Source: Harmothoe impar (Eukaryota > Annelida > Polychaeta > Phyllodocida > Polynoidae). From it: a stretch of DNA of 64,000 bases. This document shows, piece after piece, positions 22,481-32,126 of this stretch. Made by a program: the position numbers and the translations under genes. A model generated the notes under the pieces. That model did not search any database. It had not been told where the DNA came from and saw nothing but the letters and a program-made list of their open reading frames with translations. Position 1 is the first letter of the stretch. Each line of letters opens with the position of its first letter. The DNA is taken from contig OX381714.1 of the NCBI GenBank assembly GCA_947462335.1, forward strand, positions 60,991,800-61,055,799, in the 5' to 3' direction.

Positions 22481-22869
22481 AAAAAAACACGTTGTTTCTC
22501 ATCACTGCACGCATCATGAAAACCATGAATTGGGAAAACTTTTTTTCTTTACATTTTTGATGAAAAATATGTTAAAATTGGAAGAATATTGGCAAATTTG
22601 GTATCAAAATAAAGCTTATGCTCTCAGTAATGCAGTCAGCTATAAATAACTTGCATTCTAACAACTTTTGCTGATCAATTAACTCTGAATTACTAAAATG
22701 TAGAAATGAGTTGCGAAAAGTCCAAATTTCCCTATGTTGGTAAAACAAAAAACAAAAAAAAAATACCCTTGTCATAATTTTGACTGCTTGGTGATGAGAA
22801 ACAACTTTTTTAAAGTGGCCTTAGGGGTCTATTTTTAAACATTTCATATCAAGGGTTTAGTTCTGGTTC

Positions 22870-23190
22870 ACATCAGATACAAACGCTGTCCAAGTCTATC
22901 TCCCACAAAAGCAATCTCCTAAACAGGTACAGGATAAGACTTACAGAACAGGCAGCCGCAGATGTAGTCACCAAAATGATAGCGCCAGTATTAGACTATG
23001 GTGACATAATATATGGAGCGGCAGGTAAAACAAAGCTTGATGAACTTCAGGTGCAGCAGAATAAGTGTCTACAGATTTGCAATCGAAGACCACCCTTATT
23101 AAACAGGGTATCTATGGCGGCGGTCAGACTTCTAAAAGCTTAATTTGTCACCTTGAAGTATCTTATTAATTATCAAGGAAAAGACTTACA
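22870..23190 (+). pseudogene. LINE reverse-transcriptase C-terminal fragment
   Basis: Frame at about 22904-23104 reads ISHKSNLLNRYRIRL, TKMIAPVLDYGDIIYGAA, then LDELQVQQNKCLQICNRR. This is the thumb region typical of CR1/L2/Jockey-type non-LTR retrotransposons. No catalytic FADD or endonuclease part is present, and the frame closes soon after. A 5'-truncated dead copy. Confidence 0.75.
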
Positions 23191-23703
23191 TCTACCCGGC
23201 TAATAACCGGTCTGTTAATGAGTGAAAAAACAAGGAAAGGGTACCTTATTGTCCATCATAGGAAATACAGGTTGATACAGCCTACTTCATGTACAATCAA
23301 AACAGAAATAAACTATATATGTATATATACATATAAAATACTTAGCCATGAACCATGACGACAAAGGGCATAGCACATGAAGGCACTAGGATGCCCTGAA
23401 TGTCCAACCTACGTAGACTATAACTATTTTTCATGTGCAAGTGAAACTTTGGTGAAAGAAAAATGTTTTGAGAACTCAAACTCAGCTCTCTAGACCAATA
23501 CAAAAACGACCAGTACTGAGAAAGCCTGATCGTCTTGTGATTCAGTTTCCTCTCCCCGAGAGTCACCTCACTATAGTCAATAACACCCTCCTTTAAGGAC
23601 CGCAAACCCCTTAAACCCTCAGGTACCCCTCCAGCGGCAGTCGGAGTGGAGTCGGGACAGGTACTCAGCCCTATATATAGGGGCACTGGGCCTTTAATGA
23701 TTG

Positions 23704-23912
23704 TGTTCATTTGTCATCAAGATGCACAAAAACATTGATGGCGCTACGTCGTGCATCATACCGATACTTTAGGAGTGTATCAACCCCGTAGGGTCGTCAT
23801 GATGCATGAATGTAGCTCTGGCAAGTTACTCGCCAGGACTGCATTCATGCATCAAGACGACAAAGAGTGTAGTGCATTAAAGCACCATGCAACCCCTATA
23901 GGTTTACCCCCA
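23704..23912. mobile_element. P-MITE, diverged left hairpin
   Basis: Hairpin 2 (GGCAAGTTACTCGCC centre) and its spacer are clear; hairpin 1 is scrambled. Confidence 0.7.
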
Positions 23913-23980
23913 GGAGGGTGACTTTGTCTGTTTGTGGTCAATACGTAGTGGTTTATGCTCGTGTTATCAGTGTGTCTGCT

Positions 23981-24262
23981 TCAGTAACCTCCTAACCTGC
24001 TCCTATAGGGGTGATCCTGCACATCCCCCGAGGGGGGCAAGGGGTGGTACATCACAGTGTTAACCGCTTAAACCTTTAATGGCAGCATAATGCTTCAATA
24101 CCCTGCTAACTAGCGTAAGGACAGCAGTGTTTCAGTACCCTTCTAACCTGCCCCTCAGGGTGATCCTGCATACCCCCCGAGGGGGGCAAAGGGGTGGTAC
24201 ATCACAGTATTAACCGCTTAACCCTTTAATGGCAGCATAATGCTTCAAAACCCTGCTAACCT
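23981..24262. repeat. Tandem duplication of about 144 bp
   Basis: Two units share CCTGCACATCCCCCGAGGGG or CCTGCATACCCCCCGAGGGG, GTGGTACATCACAGT, TTAACCGCTTAA and ATGGCAGCATAATGCTTCAA. A third, partial unit resumes at about 24535 beyond the inserted MITE. Confidence 0.8.
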
Positions 24263-24269
24263 TTTCCTA

Positions 24270-24497
24270 CACAGAGAAGAGAAATAGCATCAAAAGGGAG
24301 TCCAGGTTGCCTCCAGAGTGACCCCCCTCTCTAGCGGAGCTCTGATCCTTATAATTATGTAGCTCCCTTAGGTGAGCCAGGGAGCAATGTGACTCTATTA
24401 GATCATCCGCTCTCTTAGACAGCCTGTGGTCCCCCAAAGTGGGGAGTCATTTTGTAGGCAACCTGGACTCCCCTTTGACGGTTTCTTTTCTCTGTGA
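24270..24497. mobile_element. TIR element with CACAGAGAA ends
   Basis: The left CACAGAGAAGAGAAATAGCA, followed by TCAAAAGGGAGTCCAGGTTGCC, is mirrored at the right end. It sits inside the tandem duplication beside it. Confidence 0.82.
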
Positions 24498-24729
24498 AGA
24501 AGTAATCTACCTCACCCGACGAACACTGGGACGGGGAATACATCACCGTGTTAACCACTTAACACTTTAAGGACAGCATAGTGCTTTAATACCCCGCTAA
24601 CCTGCCCATAACACTTGGTGCTTTTAGAGGTTATTGCTGCACTTTCTGACAGCTTGTTCTAAACTGGTTAAACCTATATCCCTTTAAGAGCAGTGTAGGG
24701 GCTAGGGTTTGGGTTAATCATATGACGGG

Positions 24730-25101
24730 TTCTGTTGGACGCTGCGTTGCGAACTCTGTCCAAACCCTTCAGCCCGGCAGTAGGTGGCAGCACCTACTCC
24801 GGTCTTGGGGTATGGATAGAGGTTGCTATAGGCTTCCGGTCTGTGTGTGCGCCCGCAGGCTGGCTGCCTATATATAGCCAGCGTCCGATGGCACTCGTCG
24901 GTTGCTTTGTACCTGTGATAGGGCAAAGACCCATGTTCATATCGGCTCCGAGCCTACTGACCTGCTCCAAACTCTATAGGGAGTTCGCCCGGATTAACTA
25001 CGCCTGTCTAGGTTATCTTGAATAAACCTATATAGCAACCTGTACACTTGATCCGAACTGTGTCGACCTTGTTCTTGACTTATCACCAATATTAAGGGAA
25101 C
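24730..25101 (+). mobile_element. Possible solo LTR
   Basis: The segment begins TGTTGGACGCTGCG, holds a TATATATAG box at about 24870 and an AATAAA at about 25021, and ends near GGGAACA. This has the layout of a retroelement LTR. I could not find a target-site duplication or internal retroelement sequence beside it. It could equally be unrelated sequence. Confidence 0.25.
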
Positions 25102-25119
25102 AAAGTCTCGTTTATTACA

Positions 25120-25262
25120 AGCAGTATGATGCTTCAATGCATGCCCAATGTACCACTCTGCACTTTGGTCGTCATGATACATGAATGCAGCCCTGGCGAG
25201 TAACTTACTTGAATGTATACCAGTGCTGCATTCATGTATCATCCAAGCCCTACAGGTGTTAG
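25120..25262. mobile_element. P-MITE fragment
   Basis: One hairpin with an expanded centre (GCGAGTAACTTACTTGAATG). Confidence 0.6.
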
Positions 25263-25459
25263 CTCTGAGACCTGTCTTTTATTTCATGTGGAGAAACCAA
25301 GCTTCTATGCTTAAGTACTGGAATGGCAATTCTCCACACCCCCATGGAGAAACTGATGCTCATTCTCCATGGGCTGTTTCTCCATGATGAGGTCTCTAAA
25401 ATAGCTATGAAACCAATCTTTAAATGTCTTTTTAAAATATGATTACATGAAATAAACAC

Positions 25460-25522
25460 AGTGGTATCTTGGATCATATCACACTCGGCTCCGCCTCGTG
25501 TGATATGATCCAAGATACCACT
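25460..25522. repeat. Perfect 25-bp hairpin
   Basis: Arms AGTGGTATCTTGGATCATAT plus CACAC, and their exact inverse, flank the 13-base loop TCGGCTCCGCCTC. GTGGAGAAACC occurs on both sides (about 25285 and 25524), so the hairpin may be part of a larger element. Confidence 0.9.
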
Positions 25523-25589
25523 CGTGGAGAAACCTGTCATTCAGACAGATCATTGTGGACCTCTGTCTATTTATTCATACTGAGCTGAC

Positions 25590-25770
25590 TTGGTATGCTG
25601 CACCAATGCAGCCCCGGTGGGATACGCACCAGTACTTCATCTTACCTGCCCTACGGGAGTGTATCAACTCCAATAGCCTTGGCGAGTTACTCGCCTGGGC
25701 TGCATCCCTTTAAAGTCTGCATGATGTATGAATGCAGCCCTGGTGAGTCACTCGCGATAATAAGCATATC
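25590..25770. mobile_element. P-MITE, scrambled
   Basis: CACCAATGCAGCCCCGGTG, TTGGCGAGTTACTCGCC and GTATGAATGCAGCCCTGG occur in order without intact ends. Confidence 0.6.
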
Positions 25771-26024
25771 ATTCATTAATGCACCACACTTTTATATAAT
25801 ATATGCATATTGCACAACGGATGGAAGTGAAACGATAAAACCTCTTCCAGACCATATCAACCTATTTGGTATTCGCTCTGTTCCTTACAGAATGAGCAGG
25901 CGACGAATCAATGAATGTACTAGTATTGCTTTAAAGTTGTTGAGGTAAAGTTTTAAACTTTGTCAAATAAATACCCATCAGTAAACAGACAGCAGACCAG
26001 ACCAGCCTCGGTCCAACTACTTAC

Positions 26025-26050
26025 CCCTCCCAATTCCCAATCCTGAAGGA
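26025..26050 (-). CDS. Gene B candidate exon 4 (LQDWELGG)
   Basis: 26 bp between acceptor CTACTGTAG and donor GGAGGG|GTAAGT. Entry phase 1 fits the exit phase of the exon at 30854-30929: the split codon becomes Val and the peptide reads LLLPLV-LQDWELGG. Exit phase 0. The exon is short, so support rests on the consensus donor and the phase fit. The acceptor lies at the edge of the 44-bp minisatellite. No homologue recognised. Confidence 0.4.
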
Positions 26051-26910
26051 CTACAGTAGGTCTGTGAGCTGTTGGTGAGGCTGACACAGGCTGTCTGTAG
26101 TAGGTCTGTGAGCTGTTGGTGAGGCTGACACAGGCTGTCTGTAGTAGGTCTGTGAGCTGTTGGTGAAGCTGACACAGGCTGCCTACAGTAGGTCTGTGAG
26201 CTGTTGGTGAGGCTGACACAGGCTGCCTACAGTAGGTCTGTGAGCTGTTGGTGAGGCTGACACAGGCTGCCAACAGTAGGTGTGTGAGCTGTTGGTGAGG
26301 CTGACACAGGCTGCCAACAGTAGGTGTGTGAGCTGTTGGTGAGGCTGACACAGGCTGTCTGTAGTAGGTCTGTGAGCTGTTGGTGGGGCTGACACAGGCT
26401 GTCTGTAGTAGGTCTGTGAGCGGTTGGTGAGGCTGACACAGGCTGCCTGCAGTAGGTCTGTGAGCTGTTGGTGAGGCTGACACAGGCTGCCTGTAGTAGG
26501 TCTGTGAGCTGTTGGTGAGGCTGACACAGGCTGCCTGCAGTAGGTCTGTGAGCTGTTGGTGAGGCTGACACAGGCTGCCTGCAGTAGGTCTGTGAGCGGT
26601 TGGTGAGGCTGACACAGGCTGCCTGCAGTAGGTCTGTGAGCTGTTGGTGAGGCTGACACAGGCTGCCTGCAGTAGGTCTGTGAGCGGTTGGTGAGGCTGA
26701 CACAGGCTGCCTACAGTAGGTCTGTGAGCTGTTGGTGAGGCTGACACAGGCTGCCTGCAGTAGGTCTGTGAGCGGTTGGTGAGGCTGACACAGGCTGTCT
26801 GTAGTAGGTCTGTGAGCTGTTGGTGGGGCTGACACAGGCTGCCTGTAGTAGGTCTGTGAGCTGTTGGTGGGGCTGACACAGGCTGCCTGTAGTAGGTCTC
26901 TGATTTGTCG
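26051..26910 (-). repeat. 44-bp minisatellite abutting the acceptor of a gene B exon
   Basis: About 19 units: GTAGGTCTGTGAGCTGTTGG then TGAGGCTGACACAGGCTGCC and four more bases. 44 is not a multiple of three, so all three minus-strand frames stay open (up to 308 codons); this is a repeat artefact. On the minus strand many units end in a CTRYAG acceptor-like word, and the last one is the predicted acceptor of exon 4. Confidence 0.93.
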
Positions 26911-27238
26911 GAGAAGCTGACAAAGGCTTCTATATTCTAATGCCTTAAACTAACCCATTGGCAAAGAAAATATGTCTCAGTATGGAAGTGCAGAGGTGAG
27001 CCAAATCATTGGAGATACACTCTATCCCCCATCCTTCTCCCTCCCACCCACTGCAAAGTTTGTTTAAAAGCTAGACTCTTTAATCAAAAAACACATCTAT
27101 TTCCATAAATCCCTCTAAGCCTGGTGTGGGTTGAATGCTCAATGACTGCTAACTGCGTCTACCTGGGAGGGGGAGAAGGGAGGGGGGAGGGAAGGTTCTG
27201 CAGAGTCGGCATTTATTGGTAGCTTTAGACCTATAGTT
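26911..27238. other. No recognisable gene
   Basis: Short unique-looking stretch (intron 3 of gene B if the model is right). A G-rich GGGAGGGG tract lies at 27165-27190. Confidence 0.35.
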
Positions 27239-27239
27239 A

Positions 27240-27605
27240 ATTAGCCCTTTAAGGGTCGCCTGGTGCTCTCTAATGCCCCTGGCATGTAGCACTGGTGAGT
27301 TACTCGCGATGGCTACATTCATGCATAATGCCCACCCTATGGGACCCTGTCGCGTTGGCCAGGGGCATGGCAAGCAGTTTTAAAGTAGGGGGGACTGAGG
27401 GGTATCTTGACCCTTATTCACCCCTTTTTACTTGACCTTTTCGGTTTGACCTTTTTTGGGGTTGGTAAAAAGTCCACGTCCACATCCCCCCCCCCCCCGG
27501 TTGCCACGCCCCTGATTCCATTTATGCAGGACTGGCCAATTACTCGCGAGGGCTGTATTTATGCAGTGGGCTATTTGTTGTCGTGATGCATGATACACTA
27601 TACAA
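27240..27605. mobile_element. P-MITE split by a CAGGGGC element
   Basis: CCCTTTAAGGGTCGCCTGGT start; the first hairpin ends near 27340. P-MITE text resumes after 27514 with GCAGGACTGGCCAATTACTC. Confidence 0.7.
27360..27514. mobile_element. Nested CAGGGGCATGGCAA element
   Basis: 155 bp with ends CAGGGGCATGGCAA and TTGCCACGCCCCTG. The interior is TTTTGACC-rich with a C run. Inserted into a P-MITE. Confidence 0.75.
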
Positions 27606-27749
27606 TCCTAAGTTATGAGTATAGACAGGGCTGGTGATTTAATTCATGAGAGGATATATGTCCCTTTATGGAAGTAAAGATTTGATTTTATGGCTGCATA
27701 TTTCCTTTACTTGCTCTTTTTCTTTAGTAGACAACAGAATGACAACTTA

Positions 27750-27933
27750 CCGTATTCGACGTAATAAGCGCACAGTGCACTTTGAAAAATGATTATGGAA
27801 ACCTTTTAGTAGTTAGGAGTTTAATTGGGGTAAAATTGAGATATTTTTGGTTATTTGTAGTATAAAAATCGGGCAAAAACGGGGGGGGGGTGCGCTTGAT
27901 AGGGGGTGTGCGCTTATTACGACGAATACGGTA
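27750..27933. mobile_element. TTACCGTATTCG palindromic MITE
   Basis: Ends TTACCGTATTCGACGTAATA and its inverse TATTACGACGAATACGGTAA, each followed inward by AGCGCAC. Shares the TACCGTA terminus with other families here. Confidence 0.85.
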
Positions 27934-27937
27934 AGTC

Positions 27938-28110
27938 CATTTGATGTCATGATGCATCAATGCAGAGCCGGTGAGTACTCCAGTGGTGCAACTCTCAGTG
28001 CATCATGCCGAAACACCGATGAGGTAGTGTATCAACCATGTAGAGTCAGCATGATGCATCAGTGCAGAAGCACTTGCCATGGCCGCATTCATGCATTAAA
28101 GCAGTGTAGG
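27938..28110. mobile_element. P-MITE fragment
   Basis: Two damaged hairpins with GTCATGATGCATCAATGCAG and GTCAGCATGATGCATCAGTG. Confidence 0.65.
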
Positions 28111-28224
28111 GGCTCGGATTACTCGCGCCTTGGTGATAAACCCCCAAGGGGATATCACTTGGATAATCCTGCTTCCCTCACTACCATTATGCATACTGAT
28201 CCAGTGAGACTATCTGATGAGACA

Positions 28225-28295
28225 GGGGATGTAGCTCAGTGGTAGAGCACCCGCTTTGGAGTGGGAGGGCCCGGGTTTGAATCCCAGTGTCTTCG
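28225..28295 (+). tRNA. tRNA-Ala-like sequence, probably a SINE head or pseudogene
   Basis: GGGGATGTAGCTCAGTGGTA matches the start of eukaryotic tRNA-Ala(TGC). The acceptor pairs in all seven positions if G-U is allowed, the D arm is normal, and the T arm (CCGGGTTTGAATCCCAG) has one mismatch. The anticodon stem CCCGC/GTGGG pairs, but the loop TTTGGA has six bases, one short, and no Ala anticodon. Box A and box B survive. Most likely tRNA-derived and not translating. Confidence 0.6.
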
Positions 28296-28509
28296 AGAAA
28301 TGTTATTTTTAGAGAAACCAAGTCCCTCACAGCAATATGCACTATGCTGCCATTAAAACTCCCTGTCACCTTTTATATCGTTGCCTACCCTCTTCCCCAT
28401 CCCTAGACCTCCCCTGTCTATTCTCATTGAAATCCCAGTACCCTTTACATATACCTATCTATCCCTACTTTTACTGCTCTACCTTTCTGCACCATCTCAA
28501 TCCACATTT

Positions 28510-28740
28510 AACCCTTCAAGGGTTGCACAGTGCTTTAATGTGCTATGATTTTATCCTAAATAAAGTAATGTTGGATGAATGCAGCCCTGGTGTGCAACTC
28601 ACCATGGCTGCATTCATGCATCATGCCAAAGCTTCGGGCCACATTCATGCATCATGCCGAGCCTTCGGAGGTTCCTCCGCAGCTCTGCATTCATGCATCT
28701 TGACAACACAGGGCATAATGCATTAAAGTGGCATAATCAC
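28510..28740. mobile_element. P-MITE with additional half-hairpins
   Basis: AACCCTTCAAGGGTTGCAC start, one hairpin, then two further half-hairpins (GCATTCATGCATCATGCCGA), ending CATTAAAGTGGCATAA. Confidence 0.65.
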
Positions 28741-29330
28741 CGAGCATATGCCATTCACAATTCCAGTACTGTTCTAGTCTGCTATGTGGTAAGTGCGAGT
28801 GGTGAGAATGCCCCTTTAAAGCACTATGCAGCATTTAACGGCTTAATCTATGGCTCGGTCTGGCTCCCCGGTCACTCCCCACATCTATACTACCGGGGTC
28901 GTATTCAGGTCGGGCGGGCTTCTCCGAGCGAGCCCGGTCCTAACGACCACAGCCCAATCCATCAGTCCCTACCCATGATGCATCACACCGAACCAGCCCA
29001 GACTCCAGGCCCGTGTCCAGGGTAGTCTATAGTATATGATTTACTCACTAGGTGGATGTACTTGCTGTGTTAGTATAGAGTCTATGCACCGACGCCATCT
29101 TGGAGTAGGAGTTCTCCTACCTGGAAGTGACATCACACAGACACCCTGTCCAAGACCTGCAGTGACCCTGAAGATTGTTAGGTAATACTAACATAGAGAC
29201 TTGGGCCAACCAGACAATTTGTTTCTCCGGGGATTCTACAGTTAATTGCTACTTTTAAGACTGACTATGCAACAGTGGTGCACCCTGGTGTAATCTTCCC
29301 ATTAGTTAATTTCTTATTACCTAAGATTAC
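28741..29330. other. No recognisable gene
   Basis: Moderate GC sequence before the 50-bp array. No exon has both splice sites and an open frame that I can defend. Confidence 0.35.
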
Positions 29331-29334
29331 CTCC

Positions 29335-30860
29335 AGGAATGGACCCTCACCTAGTTTTTTGCAGAAGAGTGACCAAGACTAGGACCCTTACCTAGTTGTG
29401 GCAGGAGTCTGTACAGGAATGGTACCATCAGGACCCTAACCTAGGTGTGGGGGGATCTGTACATGTTTAGGTACCATCAGGACCCTTACCTAGTGGTGAC
29501 AGGGGTCTGGGCAGGACTAGGTACCACCGGGACCCTCACCTAGTTGTGACAGGGGTCTGTACAGGACTAGATACCACCAGGACCCTTACATAGTAGTGGC
29601 AGGAGTATGGGTAGCACTAGGTACCATCAGAACCCTTACCCAGTTGTGACAGGGATCTACTAGCAGGACCATTACCTAGTTGTGGCAGGAGTCTATACAG
29701 AACTAGGTACCACCAGGGCCCTTACCTAGTTGTGGTAGGAGCCTGTACAGCACTAGGTACCACCAGCACCCTCACCTAGTTGTGGCAGGAGTCTGTACAG
29801 GACAAGGTACCATCAGGACACTTTAAAACCTAGTTGTGACAGGAGTCTGAACAGGACTAGGTACCATCAGGACACCTTAATGCCTAGTTGTGACAGGAGT
29901 CTGTACAGGACTAGGTACCACTAGGACCCTTACCTACTTGTGGCAGGAGTCTGGGTACCATCAGGACCCTCACCTTGTTGTGGCAGGAGTCTGTACAAGA
30001 CTAGGTACCACCAGGACGCTCACCTAGTTATGGCAGGAGCCTAGGTACCACCAGACCCTTACCTAGTTGTGACAGGAGTCTGTACAGGACTAGGTGCCAC
30101 TAGGATCCTCACCTAGTTGTGGCAGGAGTCTGGGTAGGACCGGGTACCACCAGGACCCTCACCTAGTTGTGGCAGGAGTCTGTACAGGACTAGGTACCAC
30201 CAAGACCCTTACCTCGTTGTGGCAGGAGTCTGTACAGGACTAGGTACCACCAGGACCCTTACCTAGTTGTGGCAGAAGTCTGTACAGGACTAGGTACCAC
30301 CAGGCCCCTTACCTAGTTGTGGCAGAAGTCTGTACAGGACCAGGTACCACCAGGACCCTTACCTAGTTGTGGCAGGGGTCTGTACAGGACCAGGTACCAC
30401 CAGGACCCTCACCTAGTTGTGGCAGGGGTCTGTACAGGACCAGGTACCACCAGGACCCTTACCTAGTGGTGGCAGGGGTCTGTACAGGACTAGGTACCAC
30501 CAGGACCCTTACCTAGTGGTGGCAGGGGTCTGTACAGGACTAGGTACCACCAGGACCCTTACCTAGTTGTGGCAGGGGTCTGTACAGGACTAGGTACCAC
30601 CAGGACCCTTACCTAGTGGTGGCACGGGTCTGTACAGGACTAGGTACCACCAGGACCCTTAAACTAGTTGTGGCAGGAGTCTGTACAGGACTAGGTACCA
30701 CCAGGACTCTCACCTAGTGGTGGCAGGAGTCTGGGTTGGACCGGGTACCATCAGGACCCTCACCTAGTTGTGGCAGGAGTCTGGGTAAGACCGGGTACCA
30801 CCAGGACCCTCACCTAGTTGTGGCAGGAGTCTGGGTACCACTAGGACCCTCACCTAGTGG
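29335..30860 (-). repeat. 50-bp minisatellite copying a gene B exon end and donor
   Basis: About 30 units of 50 bp: GTACCACCAGGACCCTTACC then TAGTTGTGGCAGGAGTCTGT and ACAGGACTAG. Read on the minus strand each unit contains CCACAACTAG|GTRAGG, nearly the same as the predicted end and donor of exon 30854-30929 (CTACCACTAG|GTGAGG). The best-kept units are at 30200-30650. Reading past the true donor meets an in-frame TGA in the next unit. Confidence 0.93.
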
Positions 30861-30929
30861 TAGCAGTAGTCTGTACAGGACTCTGCCCCGATCCCTCTTC
30901 TTCACATCCCCACCAAACGCCTTTGTGGT
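30854..30929 (-). CDS. Gene B exon 3 (TTKAFGGDVKKRDRGRVLYR)
   Basis: 76 bp, acceptor ATATCAG|ACC and donor CACTAG|GTGAGG, entry phase 0 and exit phase 1. It encodes 25 codons with a basic patch (VKKRDRGR) followed by a hydrophobic LYRLLLPL. The composition is protein-like, and the entry phase fits the exon at 32088-32126. Function unknown; I do not recognise the family. Confidence 0.55.
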
Positions 30930-31366
30930 CTGATATCATATATATTCCATCTTACTTGATTGGAAAAGTATATGTCTGTGTTATTTTCTCCTGTTGCTCC
31001 CCCATTCACATTCATGTAGGCTATCTATTCCCTAGAGACTTCCAAGGGCTGATATATATATTCCAAGTCAGAACTGACTCTGAAAGAATCTATCTTATGT
31101 TGTTATCATATATGATGGTACTTCACGCAAATATAGGCATCCTACAGGCCTCTCCTCTACAATGAAGTATCTGCTCGGGCATTTTCTGCCGGTTTTGTGG
31201 GTTTTAATAGGTCTCCAATCAAATAGTTTTTGCAATGTTCAATAGTCACAATGTCTTTGATGTTTTGATGACCTAGCTATTGCCGTGTCATCTGGCTGCA
31301 TAAAACCCTGTTATTTGACTCTTTATAAAGAAAAGTGTATCAGAGTGAATATACATAAAGATTAAC
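30930..31366. other. No recognisable gene
   Basis: AT-rich sequence with ATATATAT tracts. Open frames are short and lack splice support. Confidence 0.35.
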
Positions 31367-31677
31367 CTTTAAGGACCTGCGTGTATGTCAAATGACATGA
31401 CAGGCCTGCTGGTGCCCTCGTTGGCTAAGGATTCTTAGAGGGAAATTCACTAGCAATTGCGACATGGGTGTCTTGACAAGGGTCTGAAAACTGGTGGCAT
31501 CATTTGTAAATGTTCCCTAAATAATACTCTTAATCCTTCTAATGGCTACATTGTGCTTTGATGTTCTTGAGGGCTGCAATCATGTATCATGACGACCCCT
31601 CGCCAGTGTATCCACCCAGTCATCATGACAACAAGGGTATCCTGCATCAAAGCACTATGTGGTCCTTAATGGGTTTA
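31367..31677. mobile_element. P-MITE, decayed
   Basis: TAACCTTTAAGGACCTGCGT start and GTGGTCCTTAATGGGTTTAA end. The interior has lost hairpin pairing. Confidence 0.55.
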
Positions 31678-32087
31678 AGTGACATGGTCCGATTTTTTTT
31701 TCAAATTTAAATCCTCCTTAAATGTGTTCCGAATGTTATTACAGTATTATATTTGGAGGATAGGGCATAATGACATATTCTTCATCGGCAATAAGAGCCA
31801 ATTTAGAGGGTCCCATCTGAGCAGAGGTATACTCTTTTGCAGTATACGGTACATGTATTCTCGAAGGGTGGACTAATAGGGTGCACTCCAAAGTCTAATT
31901 TTAAGAATAAATCTTATAATTAGCCAAATTCTAGGCTGAATTCTAGGTAATAATTTTTAACAAAGTAAGTGGGGCATGACGTATGGCCATATTGAATATT
32001 CTGCTTCATTTCTTACAGAAATTAATTCTTGAGCCCTGATCCTCGGACCATGTCACTTTAATATGTTGTTATGAGAGAAGAGCTTAC

Positions 32088-32126
32088 CTTGGGCAGGACG
32101 TGGGCCGTTAGCAGGGGGTCTACCGC
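32088..32126 (-). CDS. Gene B exon 2 (AVDPLLTAHVLPK)
   Basis: 39 bp between acceptor GTTGTAG and donor AAG|GTAAGC, phase 0 on both sides. It joins in frame with exon 1 (RATMQ) and exon 3 (TTKAFGG). High GC against AT-rich flanks supports an exon. No family recognised. Confidence 0.55.

Noticed and set aside
25953..26879. 308-codon minus-strand open frame
   Set aside because: It is the 44-bp minisatellite; all three minus frames are open because stop codons are absent from the unit, and no protein features exist.
29335..30860. Regular 50-bp units as a CRISPR-like array
   Set aside because: No unique spacers; units are contiguous, and the DNA has spliced genes, LINEs and SINEs.
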